A stretch of 64,000 bases of DNA from Megasphaera_A sueciensis. GTDB taxonomy: Bacteria > Bacillota > Negativicutes > Veillonellales > Megasphaeraceae. The position numbers were made by a program, and so were the translations under genes. The DNA lies in contig NZ_CP116939.1 of the NCBI RefSeq assembly GCF_050219315.1, positions 1 through 64,000 of the forward strand. The letters run 5' to 3'. This document shows, piece after piece, positions 26,863-35,577 of the stretch (the stretch's first letter is position 1; each line of letters starts with the position of its first letter). The notes beneath the pieces were generated by a model. It was given only the letters and a program-made list of their open reading frames with translations. It was not told where the DNA came from and did no database searches.

Positions 26863-28260
26863 GTGGATGTTATTATGATCATCGTTAGTTTATGCTTGTT
26901 GGTAACGATTGCATATCGCGGTTTTTCCGTTATTTTATTTGCTCCAGCATGTGCTTTAGTTGCCGCTAGTATGGCTGATTACCATGTATTGCCGGCGTAT
27001 ACCGAATTGTTTATGGGAAAGTCTGTTGTATTTGTTAAATCATTTTTTCCCATATTCCTACTGGGAGCTGTCTTCGGAAAGGTCATGGAAGTAACCGGTA
27101 TGGCAAGAAGCATAGCAGAAGAAGTTATTCACAAACTTGGAAAAGATAAAGCTATTTTATCGGTAATGGCGGTTTGCATCATTTTGGCGTATGGAGGAGT
27201 CAGTGTATATGTCGCTGTATTTGCTATCTATCCGTTTGCAGCTGCCGTATTTAAGGAAGCAGAAATACCTAAACGATTAATACCGGCAGTATTGACGGCG
27301 GGACTTTTAACCATGGTCATGGATTCAGCGCCAGGAACGCCTCAATTGCAAAATATTATTCCTACGGTTTATTTAGGAACGACTATTTATGCTGCACCTA
27401 AATTAGGAACTATTTGCGGTGTTATAACGTTAGTTATTTGCTATGTATATTTGAATTGGAGAAGGAAAGTTGCAGTCAAGAAAGGGGAAGGATATGGAAA
27501 TCATACGTTGAATGAAGCAGCGATTGATCCGGATCAATCGACGCCGCCTTGGTATCTGTCTGTTTTACCGCTTATTGCTGTTCTGGCGGTCAGCTTCTAT
27601 CTTTCGTTTGTTTTCACTTGGGATGAAACATTAGTGGTCCCCTTTCAAAAAGCAGGGTTGCCGCTTACTGCCAAAACTGTAAAAAGTGTTATTTCTATTT
27701 GGTCATTAATTATAGGTTTATTAATTGCTATTATTATGTCTTGTTCGTTGGGATATCGATTCATGCCAAAGTCAGTTAGTTTGAAAGCGGCATTAAATGC
27801 TGGTGCCATTGGATCCTTGCTGGCTATTATGAATACAGCATCTGAAGTAGGGTATGGCAGTGTTATTTCTTCTTTGCCGGGGTTTACAGAAATTGCTAAT
27901 TCTTTATACAGTATAGGGGAAGGCATGCCGTTATTAAATGCAGCTATTATGGTTAATGTTTTGGCAGCTATTACGGGGTCTGCGACAGGCGGACTGGGAA
28001 TTGCTCTTGAAATATTCAGTACCCATTGGTTACAAGCCGTTACCGCAGCAGGTATTCCTCCGGAAGTACTGCATCGCGTTGCTTCCATGGCTGCCGGAGG
28101 AATGGACACACTGCCTCATAATGGTGCGATTATTACTACGCTAGCCATTTGCGGGTTAACCCATAGAGAATCATATATGGATATCTTCGGTATTACGTTA
28201 TTGAAATTTGCAATGGCATTTTTTGCTGTTTTTTTGTATATGGTTACAGGAATTGTGTAA
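26863..28260 (+). CDS. GntP-family permease (organic / hydroxy acid transporter)
   Basis: A 465-residue inner-membrane protein with 12 or more hydrophobic segments. The motif DSAPGTPQLQNIIPT and the C-terminal ASMAAGGMDTLPHNGA match the GntP family, which includes gluconate and 3-hydroxybutyrate permeases. GTG 26863 follows GAGGAGG by nine bases. Its place behind the CoA-transferase and crotonase suggests it imports their acid substrate. A hydroxybutyrate-like acid is my best guess, not a finding. Confidence 0.82.
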   Translation: MDVIMIIVSLCLLVTIAYRGFSVILFAPACALVAASMADYHVLPAYTELFMGKSVVFVKSFFPIFLLGAVFGKVMEVTGMARSIAEEVIHKLGKDKAILSVMAVCIILAYGGVSVYVAVFAIYPFAAAVFKEAEIPKRLIPAVLTAGLLTMVMDSAPGTPQLQNIIPTVYLGTTIYAAPKLGTICGVITLVICYVYLNWRRKVAVKKGEGYGNHTLNEAAIDPDQSTPPWYLSVLPLIAVLAVSFYLSFVFTWDETLVVPFQKAGLPLTAKTVKSVISIWSLIIGLLIAIIMSCSLGYRFMPKSVSLKAALNAGAIGSLLAIMNTASEVGYGSVISSLPGFTEIANSLYSIGEGMPLLNAAIMVNVLAAITGSATGGLGIALEIFSTHWLQAVTAAGIPPEVLHRVASMAAGGMDTLPHNGAIITTLAICGLTHRESYMDIFGITLLKFAMAFFAVFLYMVTGIV

Positions 28261-28290
28261 TATTTTAAAATGACAGTTTGTTTAAATACA

Positions 28291-28326
28291 AGGGCGGGGC
28301 AGATTCATTTCTGTTTTGCCCTTTTT
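28291..28326 (+). terminator. Terminator after the permease
   Basis: GGGCGGGGCAG pairs with CTGTTTTGCCC over 11 positions, four of them G-U, with an eight-base loop and a T run. Confidence 0.65.
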
Positions 28327-28361
28327 GTATGATGCAAGACTATAATAAAATTGCTATTTAG

Positions 28362-28370
28362 TGATATAAT
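28362..28370 (+). promoter_or_regulatory. Extended -10 promoter of the HTH regulator
   Basis: TGATATAAT is an extended -10 element (TG-N-TATAAT) with no clear -35. It lies 75 bases before the regulator. Confidence 0.55.
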
Positions 28371-28401
28371 GAACACATTGAAATGATAGGACGGGGTTGA
28401 T

Positions 28402-28446
28402 GTGATCAAGGCGTTTGACCAATACATAAAAGAAGGTGATATATAA
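28402..28446 (+). CDS. Possible 14-residue leader peptide overlapping the regulator start
   Basis: GTG at 28402 opens a 14-codon frame (MIKAFDQYIKEGDI) whose TAA overlaps the next ATG as TAATG. A GGACGGGG stretch lies about nine bases before it. It could serve translational coupling. Its shortness means chance cannot be excluded. Confidence 0.25.
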   Translation: MIKAFDQYIKEGDI

Positions 28447-29930
28447 TGGAAATAAAGAAATATGCAGAGTCTTTAAAAAAAATATTAGATTTTGCACATG
28501 TCCGATATAATGTGTTATCTCAAGCAATAGAATATGATTTATCTTATGTAAGTAAATGGACGACTGGAGCGCGTCTGCCGGCAGCTAAAAATGTAGATTG
28601 CATCAATCAGAAAATTGCTGATTTTCTTGCTCCGATCATACTTAAACAAAAGCAGCGCAAAGAATTTTCAAGGGTATTTTTGCATTCTGATGAATGGGGA
28701 GAAGAAGATTTATCCTTTACGATTTATCAATATTTAGGGAATGCATACCGCACTTCTTTGAAAGAGAAGAAAAATTGCAGTAATACAGTCAACGTTGAAC
28801 ATTCAGACCTTTCCATAGGAATGTCAGAATGTCAGACTTTAATACAGCATATAGTAAAATCAAAGCTGGAAGATTTGACGGAACCGGCAAATATTGTTAT
28901 TACCGGCGATTTTTTAAATTTAGTTAAAAATCATTTTTGGCAAATATTTTATGATGTAAAAATGAAAGAATTTCCTTGTAATATTCATGTTGCGTTAAAT
29001 GTAAATGAACTGCAGAACAATTCTATTAATGCGACGGGAAGCATATTTCAATGTTTAAATGATTTTTTAGATTTTGATTTTACTATTTATGAAAAATCCT
29101 CAAAACTATATGATAATATCATTGCTATAGAAAATAAAGCGGTTATTTTGTATTATATTAATGCGGAAGGTTATATTGATATGAGCATAGCTGTTTATGA
29201 TTCACATCAGGTAAAAGATATTTATAATAAGTGCAAGTCTTTTATTATGACGCAGCCCGTTGTACTGCAGCCGAAAAATACGCTGGGGATGGATCGGTTT
29301 GGGTTTAGGGATACATTTTATGCATCTGATAAGTTTTTTTTCTTTTGTGCCAATGGATTCGAATTTCTTTTGCCAAATGAAGTTTTTCAGTCTTTATTAA
29401 AAGCTGCGAAAACGGGTAATCTTGAACCGGCAACGGAGGAATGGGTACAACGAGTTCATGCGATATGGGAAACAGTTGTCAATCGCGTATCTTTACGTTT
29501 TATGCTTCCTACAAATTCTATTATTCGTTATTTAGAAACGGGGTATATTCATTTAACCGATTTTTCTTATCAATTGACAACGGAAGAACGGCGATTGCAT
29601 ATGAAACATATTTTGGATGAGATGAAATCTAATCCGGCTATTGTTTTTGGCGTGCTGCTTCCGACAACAGAAAAATACAGTGGGACTAATTTTACGAATT
29701 TGTCTTTTAATACAAATTATTCTACCGGATTTTTGAAGAAAAATGTGCATTGTATCCATGAAGATACATTACCTATATATTTGGTGAATAGCGTGATCCT
29801 TTTACGCTGTTTGCAGAATTTTTTTGATAGTCAGACACAGTCGAAACATTACAAGGAATACTCCGTCGAGCAATTAGCAGAATTATATGAAAAATATCAT
29901 TTTTTAATGGAGTTTTTATTTAAAGAATAA
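28446..29930 (+). CDS. HTH-containing regulator with a large uncharacterised C-terminal region
   Basis: The first 65 residues resemble a Cro/C1-type helix-turn-helix: YNVLSQAIEYDLSYVSKWTTG then an ARLPAAKNVDCINQKIADFL tail. The remaining 430 residues match no domain I know. They contain a possible alpha/beta region (NIVITGDFLNLVKNHFWQIF, IHVALNVNEL) and are rich in Phe, Tyr and Asn. At 494 residues it is large for a one-component regulator, so a sensor or oligomerisation module is likely. It sits directly after the CoA-transferase, crotonase and permease genes and is the obvious candidate to control them. The DNA here is more AT-rich than its neighbours. Confidence 0.6.
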   Translation: MEIKKYAESLKKILDFAHVRYNVLSQAIEYDLSYVSKWTTGARLPAAKNVDCINQKIADFLAPIILKQKQRKEFSRVFLHSDEWGEEDLSFTIYQYLGNAYRTSLKEKKNCSNTVNVEHSDLSIGMSECQTLIQHIVKSKLEDLTEPANIVITGDFLNLVKNHFWQIFYDVKMKEFPCNIHVALNVNELQNNSINATGSIFQCLNDFLDFDFTIYEKSSKLYDNIIAIENKAVILYYINAEGYIDMSIAVYDSHQVKDIYNKCKSFIMTQPVVLQPKNTLGMDRFGFRDTFYASDKFFFFCANGFEFLLPNEVFQSLLKAAKTGNLEPATEEWVQRVHAIWETVVNRVSLRFMLPTNSIIRYLETGYIHLTDFSYQLTTEERRLHMKHILDEMKSNPAIVFGVLLPTTEKYSGTNFTNLSFNTNYSTGFLKKNVHCIHEDTLPIYLVNSVILLRCLQNFFDSQTQSKHYKEYSVEQLAELYEKYHFLMEFLFKE

Positions 29931-29961
29931 GATTAGTAAGTATAATTAAAATGTAGTTTTC

Positions 29962-29990
29962 TTGTCAAATTCCGTTTATTCTTATAAAAT
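29962..29990 (+). promoter_or_regulatory. Promoter of the small membrane protein gene
   Basis: TTGTCA at 29962-29967 and TAAAAT at 29985-29990 are spaced by 17 bases. Confidence 0.5.
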
Positions 29991-30046
29991 AGAAATTATA
30001 ATGGTTTTTATTTATAATCGTATAAAAGAAGTAGAGGTATCGTGTA

Positions 30047-30298
30047 ATGAGCCGTAAACCTAAAAAGCGAAATGATTTAAAACGAAATAAAGGTAAGAAA
30101 AAGACTTGGAAACAGTCTTTAGTCGGATTGGATAGAATGACTATCCTTTTTTTCAGTATGGGATTTGTTGCTCTTTGTTATTCATATTATCAAGTATTCC
30201 AAGAATGGAATTTATCCATTTTTGGATTTAATGTGATCGTAACCATTGTTTGGCTGGCTGTGTTTGTACGCAGTGTGAAACGGGGAGGATTTTATTAA
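30047..30298 (+). CDS. Small two-segment membrane protein
   Basis: An 83-residue protein with a strongly basic N-terminus (SRKPKKRNDLKRNKGKKKTWK) and two hydrophobic segments (about residues 34-51 and 56-75). The positive charge should hold the N-terminus in the cytoplasm. AGAGGT precedes the ATG. I recognise no family. It lies between the regulator and an AEC transporter, 41 bases from the latter, and may be co-transcribed with it. Confidence 0.6.
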   Translation: MSRKPKKRNDLKRNKGKKKTWKQSLVGLDRMTILFFSMGFVALCYSYYQVFQEWNLSIFGFNVIVTIVWLAVFVRSVKRGGFY

Positions 30299-30339
30299 TT
30301 ATTTGATGAGAAGAATTGATAAGTAGAGAGGAGTTATGC

Positions 30340-31281
30340 ATGAGTTCCGTTGATCTTCTGCTGCATCAACTTGAAATTTTTGCTGTTTTAATTTTTGTTG
30401 GCATTATCGGTATAAAAACCAATGCGTTAGATGAAAAGTATTTAGGCAATTTATCAAAACTGATTATGCGGCTTATTTTGCCAATCATGATTTTTACAAA
30501 AGTTATAAATGGAGCAACGCGGGAAGATATGTTATCTTGCGGTGGCGAAGTCATCGTAACGACCTTGGTCATGTACGGGATCCTTTTTGTATCAGGCGGG
30601 GTGTTGACTCGCCTGTTTTCTCTCAAAGGCAATTATGGACGGGTTTTCTGGGCGGCGACTATGTTTGGTAATGTTGGCTTTATTGGCATACCCCTGCTTT
30701 TGGGGGTACTGCCGGAACGTGGCATGTTATATATGGCGCTGTTTAGTATTATTGATCAGATTATGTTATGGAGCATCGGATTTTATTTGACGCTGCCTAA
30801 AGAAAAGGTTGCCTATAATTCGGTAAGGGAAAATATGAAAAGTCTTTTGAATCCGGCAATGCTGGCAATCTTTTTGGCGATACTATGTACTTATATGGAG
30901 TGGAAATTACCCTTACCGATTAATCAAGCGCTTACCTCCGTGGGAGATGCAACGACGCCGCTGTCATTAATTTATATTGGCGGAAGTTTTTGCTTATATG
31001 ATGTGAAGCGGTTTATTACAAAAATCGAGTATTATGCTATTGTGATTGTTAAGATGATTGCCATTCCCGTGGTACTGTATTATATATTGGCATACTTTCA
31101 TATTTCAAAAGAGATTGCCGTGTTTATAACAATTCTTACGGGGATGCCCAGTATGGCAGCGGTTGCTATGTTTGCTCGTGTGAATCAATCGGATGAAGAG
31201 TGTGCGCTAGGCGCAATTATGATTACAACGGTGTCTTGTTTGGTGACGTTACCACTGGTAGCGTATTTGACTAATTTTTAA
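30340..31281 (+). CDS. AEC-family (auxin efflux carrier-like) transporter
   Basis: A 313-residue integral membrane protein with about ten hydrophobic segments and family signatures near the N-terminus (LSKLIMRLILPIMIF), in the middle (AATMFGNVGFIGIPLL) and near the C-terminus (GMPSMAAVAMFA). Bacterial AEC members move malate, malonate or other organic acids. The true substrate is open. ATG 30340 lies six bases after AGAGGAG. It ends the accessory block. Confidence 0.85.
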   Translation: MSSVDLLLHQLEIFAVLIFVGIIGIKTNALDEKYLGNLSKLIMRLILPIMIFTKVINGATREDMLSCGGEVIVTTLVMYGILFVSGGVLTRLFSLKGNYGRVFWAATMFGNVGFIGIPLLLGVLPERGMLYMALFSIIDQIMLWSIGFYLTLPKEKVAYNSVRENMKSLLNPAMLAIFLAILCTYMEWKLPLPINQALTSVGDATTPLSLIYIGGSFCLYDVKRFITKIEYYAIVIVKMIAIPVVLYYILAYFHISKEIAVFITILTGMPSMAAVAMFARVNQSDEECALGAIMITTVSCLVTLPLVAYLTNF

Positions 31282-31284
31282 TGC

Positions 31285-31313
31285 TTGACAGGAATGAATT
31301 ATTTCGATATGAT
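31285..31313 (+). promoter_or_regulatory. cysS leader promoter
   Basis: TTGACA at 31285-31290 and TATGAT at 31308-31313 are spaced by exactly 17 bases. Transcription would start near 31320 and run through the T-box leader. Confidence 0.85.
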
Positions 31314-31354
31314 ATATGATACACGTAGAATAATTTTATTAAATATGATGACCA

Positions 31355-31571
31355 AAATTATCTGCAAACGAGCACTTACAGAGAAGTCGGGCCTTGGCTG
31401 AAAACCTGATTAGATTGCGGAGTTGCGGAGTTGCCTTTGCGAGTAGACCGGGTGAAGTCAGTAAGCCGGTTCGGTGGCACCCGTTATGTGCGATTAAGAT
31501 TGCAGCCGAAGCTGCAATAAAACAGAGTGGAACCACGGGCCACCGTCTCTGTCAGGGATGGTGGTCTTTTT
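31355..31571 (+). promoter_or_regulatory. T-box riboswitch (probably tRNA-Cys) upstream of cysS
   Basis: The leader holds the T-box core AGAGTGGAACCACGGG (31524-31539), a stem III hairpin ATTGCAGC-CGAA-GCTGCAAT (31499-31518), and stem I features such as AGAGAAG and GGCTGAAA near 31380-31402. A competing terminator follows at 31540-31571. Uncharged tRNA binding favours the antiterminator. The gene downstream indicates Cys; several TGC triplets occur, so I do not fix the specifier. The 5' end is approximate. Confidence 0.9.
31540..31571 (+). terminator. T-box terminator hairpin
   Basis: CCACCGTCTCT (31540-31550) pairs with AGGGATGGTGG (31554-31564) with two G-U pairs, then a T run. Its 5' arm directly follows the T-box core, so the two structures exclude each other. 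Confidence 0.85.
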
Positions 31572-31599
31572 GCGTTATCATGCTAAGGAGGAATAGTAG

Positions 31600-33045
31600 A
31601 TGAGAGAAATTAAAGTTTATAATGACCTCACAAAACAAAAAGAAGTATTTATTCCCGTTACCCCGGGTCAGATAAAAATGTATGTTTGCGGTATAACACC
31701 CTATAATCACACACATATCGGGAATGCCCGCCCTTTTGTTACATGGGACGTTATTCGTCGCTACTTGCAGCATATTGGCTACGAAGTAGAATTAATTCAA
31801 AATTTTACGGACGTTGATGATAAAATTATCAATGCTTCTAATGGGGAAAATGTTTCCTGGGATACTATTGCTAATCGCTATATTGCTTCTTATTTTGAAG
31901 TGATGGATGCTTTACATGTTCGCCGTGCCGATATGTATCCTCGTGTTTCGACGCACATTCCGGATATCATCCATATGGTAGAAGTTCTAGTGAAAAAAGG
32001 ATTTGCTTATGTATTGGACCATGATGTGTACTACAGTGTGGAAAGTTTTCCGGGATATGGCAAGCTGAGTGGACGTTCGCTTGATGACATGATGGCCGGT
32101 GCCCGAATTGAAGTGGATGATCGCAAACATAACCCTATGGATTTTGCACTTTGGAAGGGGGCAAAGCCGGGAGAACCTTCTTGGGAGAGCCCTTGGGGTC
32201 CGGGACGGCCTGGATGGCATATCGAATGCTCAACCATGAGCAATAAATATCTGGGAGATACGTTTGATTTCCATGGTGGCGGCAGTGATCTTATATTTCC
32301 GCATCATGAAAATGAAATTGCACAGTCTGAAGCGTATACAGGCAAGGCCCCTATGGTTAAATATTGGCTGCATAATGGATTTATTACTATTAATCAAGAA
32401 AAAATGAGTAAATCTCTTAATAACTTTTTTCTTGTTAAAGACATTTTGGCACTATATAGTCCGGATGCTTTGCGCTTTTTCCTTATTTCCACACATTATC
32501 GCAGTCCGCTTGATTTTAGTGATGAACGGCTCGAAGAAACAACCCGCAGTTTAGAACGGTTAGGTACAGGGATTGATAATGTTATGTTTCTTTTAGATCA
32601 GCCGGGAGGTGCTGGTTCAGACGAATCCAAGCAGCTTTTGTGTGATGCGCAGAAAGTGGAAGAAGATTTTGAAGAAGCAATGAGCGATGATTTCAATACT
32701 GCACTGGCCAGTGCAGCTATGTTCGAATTGGCTAAGAAAATCAATATTTATAAAGACGCCGTTGTTAATGCGGGTGTTCCTGTCGATCCTTCGGTTATGG
32801 CCGAGGTAAAACGAATTTTCCATACAATGACAGATATTTTGGGAATTTTGGAAGAACGCTGGGAAAAAATAAAGACCGATGCGAATTCTAAAGATTATGA
32901 TAATCTTATGGAAGTTATTTTGAAAATACGGCAGGAATGCCGGGATCAGAAGCAATATGCTATTGCCGATATGATTCGCGAAGAATTAACTAAATTAGGC
33001 ATTGCGATTGAAGATTCACCGCAGGGAGCGCGTTGGAAGAAGTGA
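31600..33045 (+). CDS. cysS: Cysteinyl-tRNA synthetase
   Basis: A class I synthetase of 481 residues. The HIGH region is YNHTHIGNARPF near residue 30, KMSKS is EKMSKSLNNFF near 268, and the zinc-binding residues are in CGITPYN, GWHIECSTM and HHENE. AAGGAGG lies well placed before the ATG. Expression is set by the T-box leader. In Bacillus cysE lies between gltX and cysS; here that gene is absent and the accessory block fills the interval. Confidence 0.97.
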   Translation: MREIKVYNDLTKQKEVFIPVTPGQIKMYVCGITPYNHTHIGNARPFVTWDVIRRYLQHIGYEVELIQNFTDVDDKIINASNGENVSWDTIANRYIASYFEVMDALHVRRADMYPRVSTHIPDIIHMVEVLVKKGFAYVLDHDVYYSVESFPGYGKLSGRSLDDMMAGARIEVDDRKHNPMDFALWKGAKPGEPSWESPWGPGRPGWHIECSTMSNKYLGDTFDFHGGGSDLIFPHHENEIAQSEAYTGKAPMVKYWLHNGFITINQEKMSKSLNNFFLVKDILALYSPDALRFFLISTHYRSPLDFSDERLEETTRSLERLGTGIDNVMFLLDQPGGAGSDESKQLLCDAQKVEEDFEEAMSDDFNTALASAAMFELAKKINIYKDAVVNAGVPVDPSVMAEVKRIFHTMTDILGILEERWEKIKTDANSKDYDNLMEVILKIRQECRDQKQYAIADMIREELTKLGIAIEDSPQGARWKK

Positions 33046-33527
33046 AATTTAAACAAATACAAGCCCTAAAACATAAAGCATATATAGCGTTTGCAGCAGG
33101 AACTATATTAGCTGTTCCTCAACAAGATATTACTATGATGGATCCTATTTCTCTGGCTTTCGTAGGAGATGCGTATTATGCTCTCCATATGCGGCATCGT
33201 TTAGTAGATACGGGGATCCCGAATGTACAAGTATTACATTTGCTGGCAGCCGAGTTTGTTTCTGCCAAAGCGCAGGCGTATGTATACCGCAAGCTTAAGG
33301 AAACACTTGACGAAATAGAAAAAGCTATTTGCCATCGCGCACGCAATGCATACTCACAGGTGCCTAAAAGTGCCACGGTTGCTGAATATCATGACAGCAC
33401 GGCTTTAGAAGCTCTGGTAGGCTACTTAGTGTTATCGGGGCAGCAAAAAAGATTAGACGATATTATGTTGCAAATTTATGCATATACGAAGGAATATTGT
33501 CGGATTGTGCATGGAATAAAGGAGTAA
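33033..33527 (+). CDS. mrnC: Mini-ribonuclease III
   Basis: A 164-residue RNase III catalytic domain without the RNA-binding domain. In Bacillus it matures 23S rRNA. The acidic signature is DPISLAFVGDAYYALHMRH, and DSTALEALVGYLVLSG carries the second set of metal ligands. The TTG at 33033 lies four bases after AGGGAG inside the end of cysS; the GTG at 33042, overlapping the cysS stop, is an alternative. Same order as Bacillus. Confidence 0.92.
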   Translation: MEEVKFKQIQALKHKAYIAFAAGTILAVPQQDITMMDPISLAFVGDAYYALHMRHRLVDTGIPNVQVLHLLAAEFVSAKAQAYVYRKLKETLDEIEKAICHRARNAYSQVPKSATVAEYHDSTALEALVGYLVLSGQQKRLDDIMLQIYAYTKEYCRIVHGIKE

Positions 33528-33530
33528 AAA

Positions 33531-34277
33531 GTGAATGACGAAGGCATGATTATTGGCCGCAATAGTGTAACAGAGGCGTTGAAGGCAGGACGATCCATAA
33601 CAAAAATATATGTGGCGGCAGGCAATGAATCGACCTCTTTACAACATATTAAGGAAATGGCCAGAGACAAAAAAATAGTAGTGGAAAATGTTCCTGTTAA
33701 GGTTCTTAATCAATTAGTTCCGGGGAATCGTCATCAAGGAGTGGTTGCTTTTGCCGCTGCCGTTAATTTTGCCGATTTGACGGATGTTTTGGCAGCTGTG
33801 TCAGAAAAGGGAAAATTACCTTTTCTTATACTTACAGACGGAGTAGAAGATGTCCATAATTTAGGTGCTATTATACGTACGGCTGAGTGTGCTGGTGTTA
33901 ATGCTGTACTTATACCAAAACGGCATAGTGCACCAATTAATGAGACAGTGGGAAAAACGTCAGCAGGGGCAATTGAATATATACCTATTGTACAGATTGG
34001 TAATATTGTACAAACCTTACAATATTTAAAAAAACGCGGCTTTTGGGTTATTGGGGCAGATATGATGGGAAAAACTGATTATTTTCACAGCTCTTTGACC
34101 GAACCGGTCGTACTTGTTATTGGCAGTGAAGGTAAAGGAATATCCCGGCTGGTCAAAGAAACTTGTGATGTTCTCGTGCAGATTCCCATGTTTGGCCAGA
34201 TAAACTCTCTCAATGCTTCTGTTGCAGCTGCGCTTCTTATGTATGAAGTGGTACGGCAGCGACAGGAGATGAGGTAA
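33531..34277 (+). CDS. rlmB: 23S rRNA 2'-O-methyltransferase, SpoU/TrmH family (RlmB-like)
   Basis: A 248-residue SPOUT methyltransferase using S-adenosylmethionine. The N-terminal substrate-binding domain (IIGRNSVTEAL) precedes the knotted catalytic domain. The three SpoU motifs are seen as NLGAIIRTAECAG, VIGSEGKGIS and IPMFGQINSLNASVAAAL. GTG 33531 follows AAGGAG that overlaps the mrnC stop. The exact methylated nucleotide (G2251 in RlmB) is inferred from family only. Confidence 0.9.
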   Translation: MNDEGMIIGRNSVTEALKAGRSITKIYVAAGNESTSLQHIKEMARDKKIVVENVPVKVLNQLVPGNRHQGVVAFAAAVNFADLTDVLAAVSEKGKLPFLILTDGVEDVHNLGAIIRTAECAGVNAVLIPKRHSAPINETVGKTSAGAIEYIPIVQIGNIVQTLQYLKKRGFWVIGADMMGKTDYFHSSLTEPVVLVIGSEGKGISRLVKETCDVLVQIPMFGQINSLNASVAAALLMYEVVRQRQEMR

Positions 34278-34795
34278 TGCAACCATTACTGATTATAGAT
34301 GGATATAATGTCATATTTTCATGGAAATCGCTGAAAGGACTCGCTGAAAAATCCTTGGAACATGCCCGTGAACGTTTGATCAATATTGCAGCCGATTATG
34401 GCAAAGCTAAGGGATTTAAAGTGGTTCTGGTATTTGATGCTATGTATACGGAAGAAAGCGTTAAAAGCCAAACAGTTGGGACTGATTGCCTCGTTTTATT
34501 TACGGATAAAGAAGAGACGGCCGATAGCCGTATCGAAAAAATGGTTTATGAGCATCGCAGCGAACGGCGGCCTATTTATGTGGCTACGTCTGATGGACCG
34601 GAACAAAATCAGATATTGGGAGCAGGAGCCTTTAGGATACCGGCACGAGAACTGGAAGAAGATGTGGCTCTGGTAAAAAAAGAACATTATCATTATGATA
34701 GTCATAATGTATTAACCGGAGTACGCAATGAAATGCGCGGTCATGTAAAAGACGATGTTCTCGAAAAGTTAGAGCGAATTCGCCGAAAAAAATAA
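34277..34795 (+). CDS. yacP: NYN-domain endoribonuclease, YacP/Rae1 family
   Basis: A 172-residue PIN-like NYN protein. In Bacillus this is Rae1, an endonuclease acting on mRNA in the ribosomal A site. The signatures are LLIIDGYNVIFSWKSLKG, the acidic DSRIEKMV, and VATSDGPEQNQILGAGA. The ATG overlaps the rlmB stop (TAATG), so translation is coupled. Its order between rlmB and sigH is the conserved Firmicutes one. Confidence 0.92.
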   Translation: MQPLLIIDGYNVIFSWKSLKGLAEKSLEHARERLINIAADYGKAKGFKVVLVFDAMYTEESVKSQTVGTDCLVLFTDKEETADSRIEKMVYEHRSERRPIYVATSDGPEQNQILGAGAFRIPARELEEDVALVKKEHYHYDSHNVLTGVRNEMRGHVKDDVLEKLERIRRKK

Positions 34796-34834
34796 TATCT
34801 GTCATATATCAGATAGGTGGAGAGTGATGAGGCA

Positions 34835-35530
34835 ATGCATATAAATACAGATACAGAACAACAAAATATAAACAACAGATTTAGTGATATGACAGATGAA
34901 GAAATTGTTTGCTGCGCACAGCAAGAACAAGATCCAGAAGCTGTGGATTATATTGTTAACAAATATCGTAATTTTGTTAAGGCTAAGGCTCGGACCTATT
35001 TTCTAATAGGAGCGGATAAGGAGGATATCATACAGGAAGGCATGATCGGGCTATATAAGGCTACTCGTGATTTCCGCGGCGATAAGTTATCTTCATTCCG
35101 GGCGTTTGCCGAATTATGTGTGACACGGCAGATTATTACAGCTATTAAAACGGCAACACGGCAAAAGCATATTCCTCTTAACTCGTATGTATCCCTTAAT
35201 AAACCTATTTATGCGGAGGAATCAGATCGCACGCTAATGGATGTGATTGCCGGAATTAAAATAACGGATCCGGAGGAACTGGTTATCAGCAAAGAAGAAT
35301 TTGCTGACATTGAGTTGAAAATGAATGAAATCCTCAGTGATTTAGAGTGGCAGGTTCTCAATGCATATTTAGATGGTAAGTCGTATAATGAAATGTCCCG
35401 GGATTTGCACCGCCATGTTAAATCTATTGACAATGCGCTGCAGCGGGTTAAGCGTAAATTGGAACGATATTTGGAATCTCGTAATGATGAAAATAAAACG
35501 GGACAGCCTATTGATAGAAATGAAAAATGA
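34835..35530 (+). CDS. sigH: RNA polymerase sigma factor SigH (sigma-70 family)
   Basis: A 231-residue SigH-type factor. Region 2 includes DKEDIIQEGMIGLYKATRDF and SFRAFAELCVTRQII; region 4 includes LSDLEWQVLNAYLDGKSYNEMS. In Bacillus SigH drives early sporulation and competence; in non-spore formers its regulon is less clear. ATG 34835 is 12 bases after AGGTGGAG; an in-frame GTG at 34817 sits inside that site. The rpmG-secE-nusG genes that follow sigH in Bacillus are not here. Confidence 0.9.
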   Translation: MHINTDTEQQNINNRFSDMTDEEIVCCAQQEQDPEAVDYIVNKYRNFVKAKARTYFLIGADKEDIIQEGMIGLYKATRDFRGDKLSSFRAFAELCVTRQIITAIKTATRQKHIPLNSYVSLNKPIYAEESDRTLMDVIAGIKITDPEELVISKEEFADIELKMNEILSDLEWQVLNAYLDGKSYNEMSRDLHRHVKSIDNALQRVKRKLERYLESRNDENKTGQPIDRNEK

Positions 35531-35577
35531 GTGTACAATAATATCGTTAAGTGTGATTGTGTGTGAGGAGGATTAGC

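Noticed and set aside
31394..31603. 69-codon frame in the cysS leader
   Set aside because: The region is a T-box leader; the frame crosses its conserved RNA elements and terminator.
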